64,000 bases of DNA from NCBI GenBank assembly GCA_035623255.1, contig DASPTU010000112.1, positions 10,701 through 74,700 on the forward strand, in the 5' to 3' direction. How positions within the stretch are numbered: position 1 is the stretch's first letter; each line of letters begins with the position of its first letter. The notes under the pieces were generated by a model that had not been told where the DNA came from, did no database searches, and saw nothing but the letters and a program-made list of their open reading frames with translations. This DNA comes from JAFAGX01 sp035623255. GTDB lineage: Bacteria; Acidobacteriota; Terriglobia; Terriglobales; Acidobacteriaceae. The position numbers and the translations under genes were made by a program. Positions 51,914 to 60,510 of the stretch are shown here, piece by piece.

Positions 51914-52633
51914 TCACTGTCCCCCGAGAATCTCTTCTGCTTTCCGCAAGTCCTCTGGCGCGTCGATGCGGAGTGTGTCGTAAGGTGTCTCTGCTACCCG
52001 GATGGGAATGCCATTTTCCAGAAACCGCAACTGTTCCAGACGTTCACTCTGCTCTAGCGGCGATTCCGGCCAAGTGACGTAGCAATCGAGCGCAGATTTG
52101 CGGTAGGCATAAAATCCCAGGTGTTTAAAATATGACGGCGTTATGCCATCGCGATCATAGGGAATTCCGGCACGGGAAAAATAGAGCGCGGAGCCTTTCC
52201 GATCAGTCACCACCTTGACCGCGTTCGGATTGTTAACATCCTCAGCAGCCGCAGCAGTTTTCAGCGTTCCCACCTGAGTCTCTGAATTCTCCATGAGCGC
52301 CAGCAGCGTCGCGATGTGCTCTGCGCGTGCGAGCAGTTCATCTCCCTGCACGTTGACGTATACGTCCGCAGCGATTGACCTGGAGATTTCATGAACTCGC
52401 TCGGTTCCGTTGCGGCATGCTGCTGAAGTCAGTCGCGCCTGAATTCCCTTCTCCTGGCAGATTTTCACAATTTCGTCCGAATCGGTGGCCACCAACACGT
52501 TTTCCAGAAGAGTGCAGGAGCGCACCCCGCGGTAGACGCGAACAATCAGCGACTCACCAGCAATGTCGCGCAACATCTTGCGCGGCAGGCGAGTAGAGCC
52601 GAGCCGGGCCGGAATGACGGCAATGGCCTTCAT
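51914..52633 (-). CDS. kdsB: CMP-KDO synthetase
   Basis: Activates 3-deoxy-D-manno-octulosonate with CTP for lipopolysaccharide core assembly. The 239 residues start MKAIAVIPARLGSTRLPRKML (family N-terminus, nucleotide loop) and contain NVQGDELL, SRAGIPYDR, and HLGFYAYRKSAL. It is strong evidence for an outer membrane with LPS. The length is normal. Its neighbours are a protease and a sigma-54-type regulator, so it is not part of a full KDO cluster here. Confidence 0.96.
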   Translation of the reverse strand: MKAIAVIPARLGSTRLPRKMLRDIAGESLIVRVYRGVRSCTLLENVLVATDSDEIVKICQEKGIQARLTSAACRNGTERVHEISRSIAADVYVNVQGDELLARAEHIATLLALMENSETQVGTLKTAAAAEDVNNPNAVKVVTDRKGSALYFSRAGIPYDRDGITPSYFKHLGFYAYRKSALDCYVTWPESPLEQSERLEQLRFLENGIPIRVAETPYDTLRIDAPEDLRKAEEILGGQ

Positions 52634-52760
52634 TCAATTTCAAGTTTCCCGTTTCTCGGCTGTGGTTGCAATAGTGGCGTGGGCACATCTGGATACCAGC
52701 TTCAGTGCGCGCCTGGCGCTCGCAGCAGATATCAAGATGCTGTTGAATCGACGAACGCAC

Positions 52761-54158
52761 CTATGCGGTTTTGTTAGCTTCTGATTCCGCGAGAGCTTCG
52801 GCGGTTTCCCCCATCCGGCTGAGCATTTGGTAAATCGTGTTTCGCCCAATGCCCAGAATTTCGGCGGCTTTGGCCTTGTTCCCTTGAACCTGACGCAATA
52901 CCTGAAGCACATAGCGCTGCTGCATAGCTTCAAGGCTAATCAAGCCCTGACTGGCGATATCGGTCACACGCACAGGCATGCGAAGTGTCTCTGGCAGATC
53001 CGCCACATCGATAACCGGGCCAACCGCCATCATGCAGGCGGAACTGATGGTGTTCTCCAGTTCTCGAACGTTTCCCGGCCAGGAATGGGCTGCCAGTCGA
53101 GTTTGAGCGCGCCGAGTAATTCCGGTTATCTCCTTTTCGTAGCGCTTAGTGTACTTGTCCAGAAAATGCCGCTGTAATAACGGCAGATCTTCCTTCCGCT
53201 CCGCCAGGCTGGGGACAGTAATCTCCAGCGCCGACAGGCGATAGAAAAGATCCTCGCGAAACTGCCCCAGAGCCACCATCTTGGGAAGATCACGATGAGT
53301 CGCGGTGATCACGCGTACGTCAACGTAGTGAGTCACCGGAGATCCGACGCGCTGGACCTCGTGGTTTTGCAGAACCCGCAGCAGCTTAGCTTGTGCCGAT
53401 AGTGGCAGCTCTCCGATCTCATCCAAAAATACGGTCCCGCCATTGGCGTATTCGAAGATGCCCTGCTTGTTCTGCACTGCGCCAGTAAACGCGCCCCGCA
53501 CGTAGCCGAACAACTCGCTTTCGAGCAGCGTTTCCACCAGCGCCGAACAATTGCAAATTGCAAAAGGGGCAGATGCTACCGCACTAAGATCATGCAACGC
53601 TCTTGCCGCCAGCTCTTTGCCGGTTCCAGTTTCTCCCGTGATCAAAACCGTCTGAAAGTGGGGGGCAATGTGGCGGATTTTCGCAAAGGCCTCCAGCATC
53701 AGCGGGCTTCGTCCGATCATTCCCCGAAATTGGAAGATGTCAACCAAGTCCTGATCCAGGCGGAAAGTTTTCCGACGTGTTGTCCCTGCCTCGATCAGGA
53801 GGCGAACACAGTTTCGCAGTCTTTCGACATCCAGCGGCTCGGGCAGGTAGTCGGAAGCTCCCCGGCGGATCGCTTCTACCGCTGACTCGGTCGAATGATG
53901 GCCCATCAAGATGAAATCGATTCCCGGATCATTAGCCAGAGCGCGATCCAGCAATGTCATCCCACCCGGACCGGGTAATGAGAGATCGGATAAGACAATT
54001 TGCGGATGAATCTGGGTTAGCTGTTCGAAGGCAGATTCCACACCGGGCGACGTAAATAACTGGATGTTCTCGCCCCCTAACGCATCACAAACCAACTTAA
54101 TGATTTCGGGATCGTCGTGCACTATAAGCATCTTTAATCCCGCACTACTAGGATTCAC
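52761..54158 (-). CDS. NtrC-type sigma-54 regulator with altered receiver
   Basis: A 465-residue activator of sigma-54 RNA polymerase. Receiver (about 9-125): Asp15/Asp16 and the phospho-Asp58 (VLSDLSLPGPGG) are kept. The Thr/Ser switch position reads LMGHHS, and the Lys position reads YLPEPLD with Glu in place of Lys. The AAA+ domain is intact: GETGTGKE Walker A, GAFTGA sigma-54 loop, GGTVFLDEIGEL Walker B. A Fis-type helix-turn-helix ends the protein (GNKAKAAEILGIGRNTIYQML). GTG start at 54158 with GGAGGT upstream. No kinase is adjacent. Confidence 0.93.
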   Translation of the reverse strand: MNPSSAGLKMLIVHDDPEIIKLVCDALGGENIQLFTSPGVESAFEQLTQIHPQIVLSDLSLPGPGGMTLLDRALANDPGIDFILMGHHSTESAVEAIRRGASDYLPEPLDVERLRNCVRLLIEAGTTRRKTFRLDQDLVDIFQFRGMIGRSPLMLEAFAKIRHIAPHFQTVLITGETGTGKELAARALHDLSAVASAPFAICNCSALVETLLESELFGYVRGAFTGAVQNKQGIFEYANGGTVFLDEIGELPLSAQAKLLRVLQNHEVQRVGSPVTHYVDVRVITATHRDLPKMVALGQFREDLFYRLSALEITVPSLAERKEDLPLLQRHFLDKYTKRYEKEITGITRRAQTRLAAHSWPGNVRELENTISSACMMAVGPVIDVADLPETLRMPVRVTDIASQGLISLEAMQQRYVLQVLRQVQGNKAKAAEILGIGRNTIYQMLSRMGETAEALAESEANKTA

Positions 54159-54389
54159 GGTGATACCTCCATAAAGATCGGTCCTCCTCGAGCAGGCAAA
54201 AAAAAAGCAACGCCGGCCCCAGGTTGTGGACCCAAGGCTAAGATTTTTTGAACATAAAACTAAGGGCGGGCTGCGATGACTCGCTCAATGAAACGCTGCA
54301 TTCGGAATTGGCAAGCGTCGTCGCGTTGCGCTTTTTGAGCAGACGCTGCCTTGACCTGCTGACGGAATTTGTGAGGTTGTGCCGTGTAT

Positions 54390-54403
54390 CTTACCGCGGT
54401 AAG
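54390..54403. promoter_or_regulatory. Perfect 14-base palindrome
   Basis: CTTACCGCGGTAAG reads the same on both strands. It lies between the NtrC-type and TetR genes and could be a transcription-factor site. No known motif is recognised. Confidence 0.3.
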
Positions 54404-54572
54404 CAACTCTTCGATTCCGGCGCTAAGAAGGAGCGCCCAAGAGCGGTTCACAACTTAACTTCAACCGCATCCCCCCTCATCCCACTACTGGTTCGGCCCC
54501 GTGGATCAGCACTGCCACGATCGTGCCAAAAAAAACGCTAAAAAAGCAGTGACGATTAATACTTCTGTAATG

Positions 54573-54596
54573 TATACAGTGTTAAATATACAGTGT
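54573..54596 (+). promoter_or_regulatory. Direct-repeat operator candidate before the TetR gene
   Basis: Two identical copies of TATACAGTGT (54573-54582 and 54587-54596), 14 bases apart, overlap the -35 region of the TetR promoter. A self-regulating TetR protein would be the natural ligand. Confidence 0.45.
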
Positions 54597-54599
54597 CAA

Positions 54600-54605
54600 T
54601 ATAAT
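54600..54605 (+). promoter_or_regulatory. -10 box of the TetR promoter
   Basis: An exact TATAAT lies 37 bases before the ATG at 54643. No good -35 hexamer is present at 17 bases; the direct repeats lie there instead, suggesting regulation by DNA-bound protein. Confidence 0.5.
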
Positions 54606-54642
54606 TTTGCGGTCTGTCAACCTGGAATACAGTGGAGACCTG

Positions 54643-55191
54643 ATGCCCAGAAAGCCTGACCCACATCTCGAAGAACGGATACTGAAAGCTGCGCAGAAAC
54701 TGTTTTTGAAAGGCGGAGAGAAAGCTCTTTCCATGCGATCCCTGGCCAAGGCAGCCCATACGAATACGCCTTCGGTTTATCGCCGGTTCAAGAACAGGAA
54801 AGAGATCCTGAACGCGCTTCTGCGACGTATCCAGCAGGACTTAGGCGTAGTGCTGGAACCTTGTGTTTCTCTCCGGGAGGTGTGTCAGAGCTTTGTTGAA
54901 TTCATGCTGGAGCATCCTCATGAATATCAATTGGCCAATTCAGGCCTGTTTTCCAAGGTCGCTGCCGATCGGCCCAACCTCGAACTTATTAAGAAACGAA
55001 GCGCCGAGTGGATGGGTGGATCTCCCGAGGATTACATCGATCTAATACTCGCGGGATGGGCCTTGTCGCACGGGACGGCGATGCTGCTGATCTCAAAGGC
55101 GGTCCCGCCAGTTTACGAAGCCAGACTCCGTATCGTTTTGGCTGAGACAATCGATCTGCTCGTGCGTAATACCGCGCAGGTTGCGAAGTGA
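54643..55191 (+). CDS. TetR-family transcriptional regulator
   Basis: A 182-residue repressor-type protein. The N-terminal helix-turn-helix is clear (ERILKAAQKLFLKGG, SMRSLAKAAHTNTPSVYRRFKNR-like, about 10-55). The rest is helical ligand-binding domain with no recognised specificity. ATG at 54643 has GGAG at 54634; the frame is open from 54607. The repeats and TATAAT just upstream suggest autoregulation. No efflux or enzyme gene lies next to it to suggest a ligand; a tRNA gene follows. Confidence 0.9.
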   Translation: MPRKPDPHLEERILKAAQKLFLKGGEKALSMRSLAKAAHTNTPSVYRRFKNRKEILNALLRRIQQDLGVVLEPCVSLREVCQSFVEFMLEHPHEYQLANSGLFSKVAADRPNLELIKKRSAEWMGGSPEDYIDLILAGWALSHGTAMLLISKAVPPVYEARLRIVLAETIDLLVRNTAQVAK

Positions 55192-55251
55192 TCTGATAAG
55201 CACACTTTTTTCGGGCGGAAAGTCGGTCAAACTGGGTCTCCGGGAACGAGT

Positions 55252-55280
55252 CTGAGCTCATAAAATCAGCGTGCTATGAT
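55252..55280 (+). promoter_or_regulatory. Candidate promoter of the tRNA gene
   Basis: CTGAGC and TATGAT spaced by 17 bases (55252-55257, 55275-55280), placing the start of transcription about 10 bases before the tRNA. The -35 match is weak. Confidence 0.4.
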
Positions 55281-55297
55281 GGCCTTACGTTCGCTTT

Positions 55298-55374
55298 GGC
55301 GGTGTAGCTCAGGTGGTTAGAGCGACGGTCTCATAATCCGTAGGTCGTTGGTTCGAGTCCAACCGCCGCCACCA
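55298..55374 (+). tRNA. tRNA with CAT anticodon (probably elongator tRNA-Met)
   Basis: A 77-base cloverleaf. The acceptor stem GGCGGTG pairs with CGCCGCC (one G-U), the D-arm is GCTC...GAGC, the anticodon loop is CTCATAA and the T-arm is GGTTCGAGTCC-type. CCA is encoded at 55372-55374. CAT is shared by elongator Met, initiator Met and lysidine-modified Ile2. The first pair is a G-C match, so it is not an initiator. Position 31/39 is T-T, an unpaired closing position. Met is the default call; Ile2 is possible. Confidence 0.93.
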
Positions 55375-55424
55375 AACAAATCGGCAAGTGGCATCGAGCG
55401 GGACGACTCCAGTCGCAGCTTCCA

Positions 55425-55634
55425 TTAGCTCCCAGCAGCGGCAGCCGCTGCCGCAGCCCTGGGTAGGGAAACCGTCACGTCCCCGGTAATCGCCTTCTTT
55501 TCGAGAGAATTTTTGAGCTTAAGAATCAGCGGGAGGGTGACTTCCTGACCTTTTGATACAACCAGAAGTCCGGAAAAAGTGCGGATGTCCTGTTGCACAA
55601 TCATTCCAGGTGCCAGTTCGTTGACCCAGTCCAA
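55425..55634 (-). pseudogene. Truncated remnant resembling the C-terminus of an HD-GYP/response-regulator protein
   Basis: A 69-codon frame (first codon TTG) with ELAPGMIVQQDIRT and SGLLVVSKGQEVTLPLI, a pattern found near the end of HD-domain response regulators in Acidobacteria. An in-frame stop lies just upstream at about 55659, and nothing recognisable precedes it. It may be a decayed 3' remnant or a short real protein; low certainty. It ends in an Ala run. Confidence 0.45.
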
Positions 55635-55913
55635 ACACCGCTGTCCATCCGTTTCTGATCAAAAGCAGATGGATTTGCACCCGCATTACCTGTGCATTTC
55701 CAACCACCAATCACGCAAGCCGTGGCTTTCCCCGTTCCCGCAATGAGGCGAGAGCGCAGTCATCTCCTGGGATATCGGCAGATGGATAGACTTGCTTTAC
55801 CCGAGGCGAATGCGGGCACAGGCCCACTCGGGATTGCGCCGTGCGGCACGAAGGATTGAATTTCGTTTACGAGTACGGTCGCACGCTTTCAGATTTATAC
55901 CTGGGGAACGATC
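55635..55913. other. Non-coding gap
   Basis: Between the remnant and the SRPBCC gene I see no gene, clear repeat or RNA. Together with the remnant this gives about 540 bases of low-content DNA after the tRNA. Confidence 0.5.
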
Positions 55914-56375
55914 TCAAGTGACGTGAGCGTCAGGATAGTGGTCGGCTACGAGCTTGAGATCCACATTGTGTTCTAGCAGTGCCTTGAGCCCGGCCAGAAC
56001 AAACGAGAACCCTCCCATCGCGTCCATGGCTTGCTTGACTATCTCATCATCATTTCCGCGAAAACCCCAGGTGGAGATGGCTACGAGAGCACCGTCTGGC
56101 CGGGAAGTGAACAGCCACTCAACGGGTAAAGGTGGATCATCCCACTCAATCAGTATTCGCTGGTGCGGTTCAATCGCTTTCACCTTCACCTCTGCGGATA
56201 CACCGTACATTTCCCACTCCCAGCGAACTTCTCTGCCTGCTTCCAATCTTCCGGTGCCCCGGGTGAACCAGAATTTCGTCGTGATTGCAGGGTTCACAAA
56301 CGCCTCGAATACGTCTTCGACCGGTTTGCGGATAAGCATCTGTGTCTTCACAATGGGCGCAGTGTTAAATGTCAT
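55914..56375 (-). CDS. SRPBCC/AHSA1-like ligand-binding protein
   Basis: A 153-residue protein with the START/SRPBCC helix-grip fold: KPVEDVFEAFVNPAITTKFWF near the start, GRLEAGREVRWEWEMYG in the middle and a long final helix (GGFSFVLAGLKALLEH). AHSA1-like proteins bind hydrophobic ligands or Hsp90. The bacterial ones are usually annotated as activator-of-Hsp90 homologues with unknown ligand. The gene stands alone, with divergent GGT on one side. Confidence 0.85.
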   Translation of the reverse strand: MTFNTAPIVKTQMLIRKPVEDVFEAFVNPAITTKFWFTRGTGRLEAGREVRWEWEMYGVSAEVKVKAIEPHQRILIEWDDPPLPVEWLFTSRPDGALVAISTWGFRGNDDEIVKQAMDAMGGFSFVLAGLKALLEHNVDLKLVADHYPDAHVT

Positions 56376-56500
56376 GGAATAGCCCCGTTGAAACCGCGAT
56401 CACAGTAGCATAGCCCGGGCTTTCGTGCGGACCTGACTGTCGGCGCATTTGACTCCTCGCGAGCCGCTACGCTAGCCTCAGAAGTCCGCCTCAGAACAAG

Positions 56501-58252
56501 ATGGCAAGCACCCGCAAGCTGCTGACCGTAGTCTGCTTCAACCTTTTACTGGGGGCCGCAGCAGTTGCCTCGACCCAACCCGTTCATGCGCCCCATGTCA
56601 TTGTGGTTAGCGTGCACGAACTCGCGTCCCAAACAGGCGTGGAGATCATGCGAGCGGGCGGGAACGCGGTCGATGCAGCAGTCGCGACCGGCTTTGCCCT
56701 GGCGGTGGTCCACCCAGCGGCGGGAAATCTTGGCGGCGGCGGTTTCATGCTGGTGCGCATGACGGATAGCAAACTGCACTTTATTGACTTCCGCGAGAAA
56801 GCACCTGCCGCCGCCACAGCCACCATGTATCTGGATTCCAACGGTGATGTGACCGACGACCCCTGGCTCGGATATCGCTCGATTGGAGTCCCCGGTTCCG
56901 TCGCCGGCCTGGTCTTTGCCGAGACCCATCTTGGCAAGCTAACCCTGGCGCAGGTCATGGCTCCAGCAATCAGGCTGGCCCGCGAAGGCTATCCTCTGAC
57001 TTGGCAAGAAGCTCGCGACATGCGCGATGACAAGTACCTGGGCAAGTTTCCGGAGTCTCGGCGCATCTTCCAGCGCGATGGCAATTACTACAAACAAGGC
57101 GAGATTTTCCGGCAGCCGGAGTTGGCTCGGACCTTGGAGCGCATCGCAAGCAACCCAAGTGATTTCTATCATGGGGCGATGGCACGGGAGCTCGCCACCT
57201 CGATACAAAAGGGTGGCGGCCTGATCACCACGAATGACTTGGCCAACTACGAAGTCAAGGAGCGAGCGCCGGTCGAGGGCAGCTATCGCGGATATCAGGT
57301 CATCAGTGCCCCGCCGCCTTCTTCCGGGGGCACGGTGCTGCTTGAGATTCTCAATATTCTCGAAGGCTATGATCTGGCGAGGTCTGGCGCTCGCTCCGCA
57401 GAATCCGTTCACCTCGTGGCAGAAGCGTTTCGGCGTGCCTTCTACGATCGCGCCGAGTTCATGGGTGATCCTGATTTCTCCAAGATCCCCGTGGCACAGC
57501 TTATTGACAAAAAGTATGCCGCCGCATGGCGGGAGTCAATTGAGCCGGAGCATGCCAGCATCAGCAAGAATTTGAAGCGTCCGGCAATTTTCAGTGAGCT
57601 CGAACAATACGCGGCGGCGCATCCCCAGCCGACCGTCACGACCGAGTCGCCGCACACCACCCATTATTCCGTCGTCGATGCAGAAGGAAATGCGGTAGCC
57701 GTCACAACTACATTGAACGACTGGTTCGGGTCCCGGGTGACGGCCGAGGGCCTGGGTTTCCTTCTGAATGATGAAATGGATGATTTCGCCGCCAAGCCAG
57801 ACGTGCCCAACTCGGATGACCTTATTCAAGGCAGGGCGAATGCCATCAGCCCGGGAAAACGCCCACTCTCGTCGATGGCTCCAACCATGGTTTTGAACGA
57901 TGGCAAGCTGTTTCTGGTGCTTGGTTCGCCGGGCAGCTCTCGTATCATAAGCACGGTTGCAAATGTCTTGATCGGTGTCGTGGATTACGGAATGAACATT
58001 CAGGAAGCAGTGAATGCACCGCGCTTTCATAACCAGTGGATACCGGATGTTCTGAGCTTGGAGGAATGGTTTTCTCCCGATACAGTAAAGATATTGGAAC
58101 AGATGGGATATACGATAAAGTTCGGGGTTGGAAAAGGCGATGAATGGCGCGGCTATTGGAGCGATGCCGAGTGCATCGGAATTGATCCGAAAACCGGCGA
58201 GCGTCTGGGGGCGAGCGACGTCAGACACAATGGAAAGGCGGTGGGCTACTAA
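56501..58252 (+). CDS. ggt: Gamma-glutamyltransferase
   Basis: Hydrolyses or transfers the gamma-glutamyl group of glutathione in the periplasm. The 583-residue precursor has a signal peptide (NLLLGAAAVAST) and the autocleavage/nucleophile Thr386 in HTTHYSVVD; cleavage there yields a large and a small subunit. Other motifs: GGNAVDAAVATGFAL, DDFAAKPDVPN, PLSSMAPTMV and GSPGSSRII. The stop is followed immediately by the ATG of a TIM-barrel epimerase gene. Glutathione or other gamma-glutamyl peptides are the likely substrates. Confidence 0.95.
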   Translation: MASTRKLLTVVCFNLLLGAAAVASTQPVHAPHVIVVSVHELASQTGVEIMRAGGNAVDAAVATGFALAVVHPAAGNLGGGGFMLVRMTDSKLHFIDFREKAPAAATATMYLDSNGDVTDDPWLGYRSIGVPGSVAGLVFAETHLGKLTLAQVMAPAIRLAREGYPLTWQEARDMRDDKYLGKFPESRRIFQRDGNYYKQGEIFRQPELARTLERIASNPSDFYHGAMARELATSIQKGGGLITTNDLANYEVKERAPVEGSYRGYQVISAPPPSSGGTVLLEILNILEGYDLARSGARSAESVHLVAEAFRRAFYDRAEFMGDPDFSKIPVAQLIDKKYAAAWRESIEPEHASISKNLKRPAIFSELEQYAAAHPQPTVTTESPHTTHYSVVDAEGNAVAVTTTLNDWFGSRVTAEGLGFLLNDEMDDFAAKPDVPNSDDLIQGRANAISPGKRPLSSMAPTMVLNDGKLFLVLGSPGSSRIISTVANVLIGVVDYGMNIQEAVNAPRFHNQWIPDVLSLEEWFSPDTVKILEQMGYTIKFGVGKGDEWRGYWSDAECIGIDPKTGERLGASDVRHNGKAVGY

Positions 58253-59074
58253 ATGTTGAAAGCGATGTCCACCTATGTTTATGTCAAGGAGCGGTTGCAT
58301 CCCGGTCTGCTGGACTCGTTAGTAAGGGGCGGTGCACAGGGCATCGAGATTTTTGCCGCCCGCCAGCATCTCGACTATGCCAACCGCAAGCAGCATGTAC
58401 GGGAAATTGCCGACTGGTTTCGGACCAGCGGCGTGCCTTTGCATTCCGTGCATGCGCCGATGTTCGCGGACTATGAGTGGGGACGCACTGGGGCGCCTCC
58501 GGTGAACGTCACCTCGACCGACCGCGCTCATCGCATCGATGCCATGGACGAGATCAAGCGCGCGCTCGAGATTGCGGAACAGATTCCGTTTCGCTTTCTG
58601 GTGCAGCACATGGGAGTGGGCAACGAATCGTTCGATGAGCGCAAGTTTGAAGCGGCGATGACCTCAATCGAGCATCTGCGTGCTTTTGCCAAGCCGCTGG
58701 GCGTGCACATTCTGCTCGAAAATATTCCGAACGAAATGTCCACTCCCGAAAAGCTGGTGGAATTTATACAGGCTACGCACTTTGAGGATCTCGGAGTGTG
58801 TTTCGATGTCGGGCACGCCCACTTGATGAGCGACGTTCCACGAGCTTTCGAAACTCTGAAGGACTACATACGCTCCACACATGTCCACGACAATGCCAAA
58901 GACCGCGATTCTCATCTTTGGCCGGGAAGCGGCTCGATTGACTGGAAACAAGCTATGAAGCTTCTGCGATCGTCGCCCAACAAGCCGCCGATACTGCTGG
59001 AGATTGAAGGCGAGGAGAAAGTCAATCCGGCCGACAAGATGCCCGATGCCTTCAAACAATTGGAGCAGAACTGA
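58253..59074 (+). CDS. Sugar-phosphate isomerase/epimerase-like TIM barrel (AP endonuclease 2 fold)
   Basis: A 273-residue TIM barrel of the xylose-isomerase-like group. Candidate metal ligands are in HSVHAPMF, LLENIPNEM, CFDVGHAHLM, and STHVHDNAKDRDSH, plus a final LLEIEGEE glutamate. It could be an epimerase, isomerase or endonuclease IV-like enzyme. It starts directly at the GGT stop, so the two are co-translated, but the link is unclear. An alternative start is ATG 58265. Confidence 0.85.
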   Translation: MLKAMSTYVYVKERLHPGLLDSLVRGGAQGIEIFAARQHLDYANRKQHVREIADWFRTSGVPLHSVHAPMFADYEWGRTGAPPVNVTSTDRAHRIDAMDEIKRALEIAEQIPFRFLVQHMGVGNESFDERKFEAAMTSIEHLRAFAKPLGVHILLENIPNEMSTPEKLVEFIQATHFEDLGVCFDVGHAHLMSDVPRAFETLKDYIRSTHVHDNAKDRDSHLWPGSGSIDWKQAMKLLRSSPNKPPILLEIEGEEKVNPADKMPDAFKQLEQN

Positions 59075-59159
59075 AACGCGCTTGGCCACCCTGGAGTGAA
59101 GAAGTTAGGCTGCTGACACACTCGTTAGCGATATCCTTTGCCGCTTAGAGATTTTCCAG

Positions 59160-60485
59160 ATGGGATCGCCTGTAAGCACGATCGCGGAAGTCGGAAAACA
59201 CGAGGGACAGAGTGTCAGCATTCGGGGATGGCTTTATAACCTGCGCGAAAGCGGCAAATTGCTGTTTCCTCAATTTCGCGATGGCACTGGTGTGATTCAG
59301 GGAGTGGTGGCGAAGAACGCTGTTCCTGCCGAAGTATTCGACGCGGTGAAGGGGCTCAGCCAGGAATCAAGCGTGATCGCCGAAGGCAAGGTCCGGGCGG
59401 ACAAGCGGGCTCCCGGTGGCTACGAGCTGGACGTCTCCAACGTACAGGTCATTCAGCGCGTTCCGGAGAGCGACCCCTATCCCATTTCGCTGAAAGAACA
59501 CGGGGTCGATTTTCTGATGGAGCACCGGCATCTCTGGGTGCGCTCCCCACGGCAGGCGGCGATTTTGCGCATCCGCGCCGAGATCATCAAAGCCGCGCGC
59601 GATTTCTTTGACGGGCGCGGATTCGTGCTGACTGATCCGCCGATTCTGACTCCGGCGGCGTGCGAAGGCACCACCACGCTGTTTCCTGTCGACTATTTCG
59701 ACGAGCAGGCATTTCTGACCCAGTCGGGCCAGCTTTACATTGAAGCTACCGCCATGGCGCTGGGAAAGGTGTATTCGTTTGGACCTACATTTCGTGCGGA
59801 GAAATCGAAAACCCGGCGGCATTTGACTGAGTTCTGGATGGTCGAACCCGAAGTCGCGTTCGCCGACCTCGACGATCTGATGGAACTTGCCGAGGGGCTC
59901 ATCAGTTTCGTCGTGAAGCGGTGTTTGGAGAAACGCCGCGCCGATCTGCAAATGGCTGGCCGGGAGGTGTCCAAGCTCGAGACCGTTCAGCCGCCCTTTC
60001 CGCGCATCAGTTACGACGATGCGGTCAAGATGCTGCAGGAAGCCCACAAGAAAGGCGCCTTGGAAAGCAACTTCGAGTGGGGAGGGGACCTTGGGTCGCC
60101 GGATGAAACTTACATCTCCTCGCAGTTCGACCGCCCAGTCATGGTCCACCGCTACCCGGCCAAAGTAAAGGCCTTCTATATGGAACCAGACCCGCAGCGT
60201 CCCGAACTGGCGTTGTGTGTGGACGTGCTGGCGCCTGAGGGCTACGGCGAAATCATCGGTGGCTCGCAGCGTATGGCCTCGTACGATTTGTTGCTACAGC
60301 GCATTCACGAGCACGGGTTGCCGGAAGAAGCCTTCAAGTGGTATCTGGATTTGCGGAAGTACGGCAGTGTGCCGCACTCGGGTTTTGGCATGGGAATTGA
60401 ACGTGTTGTGGCCTGGATTTGCGGTCTGGAGCATGTGCGCGAGACAATCCCATTTCCGCGAATGTTATATCGGCTTTATCCATAG
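59160..60485 (+). CDS. asnS: Asparaginyl-tRNA synthetase
   Basis: Charges tRNA-Asn. The 441-residue class IIb synthetase has an N-terminal OB-fold anticodon domain (VSIRGWLYNLRESGKLLF, about 10-110) and a catalytic core with PTFRAEKSKTRRHLTEFWMVE motif 2, GGSQRM and GFGMGIERVVAWI motif 3. It lacks the extra region of archaeal-type AspRS. Because asnS is present, Asn-tRNA can be made directly. It is followed by arginase after 25 bases. Confidence 0.95.
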   Translation: MGSPVSTIAEVGKHEGQSVSIRGWLYNLRESGKLLFPQFRDGTGVIQGVVAKNAVPAEVFDAVKGLSQESSVIAEGKVRADKRAPGGYELDVSNVQVIQRVPESDPYPISLKEHGVDFLMEHRHLWVRSPRQAAILRIRAEIIKAARDFFDGRGFVLTDPPILTPAACEGTTTLFPVDYFDEQAFLTQSGQLYIEATAMALGKVYSFGPTFRAEKSKTRRHLTEFWMVEPEVAFADLDDLMELAEGLISFVVKRCLEKRRADLQMAGREVSKLETVQPPFPRISYDDAVKMLQEAHKKGALESNFEWGGDLGSPDETYISSQFDRPVMVHRYPAKVKAFYMEPDPQRPELALCVDVLAPEGYGEIIGGSQRMASYDLLLQRIHEHGLPEEAFKWYLDLRKYGSVPHSGFGMGIERVVAWICGLEHVRETIPFPRMLYRLYP

Positions 60486-60510
60486 CGTAGCGAATTCGGT
60501 TTCTTAATCG

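Larger units (their letters stand above)
54159..54642. other. 484-base intergenic region between divergent regulators
   Basis: No gene is supported here. It holds a poly-A/T tract near 54200-54212, a perfect 14-base palindrome at 54390-54403, and the TetR promoter/operator-like repeats at 54573-54605. Short open frames are present but none has a ribosome site plus a plausible protein. It probably contains regulatory sites for both flanking genes. Confidence 0.55.

Noticed and set aside
54248..54541. 97-codon plus frame in the gap before TetR
   Set aside because: No domain, no ribosome site, and it contains the palindrome; more likely regulatory DNA.
57536..58300. 254-codon minus frame over GGT
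   Set aside because: Antisense shadow of gamma-glutamyltransferase with no motif.
59367..60149. 260-codon minus frame over asnS
   Set aside because: Fully inside asnS on the opposite strand; no recognisable protein and no ribosome site.
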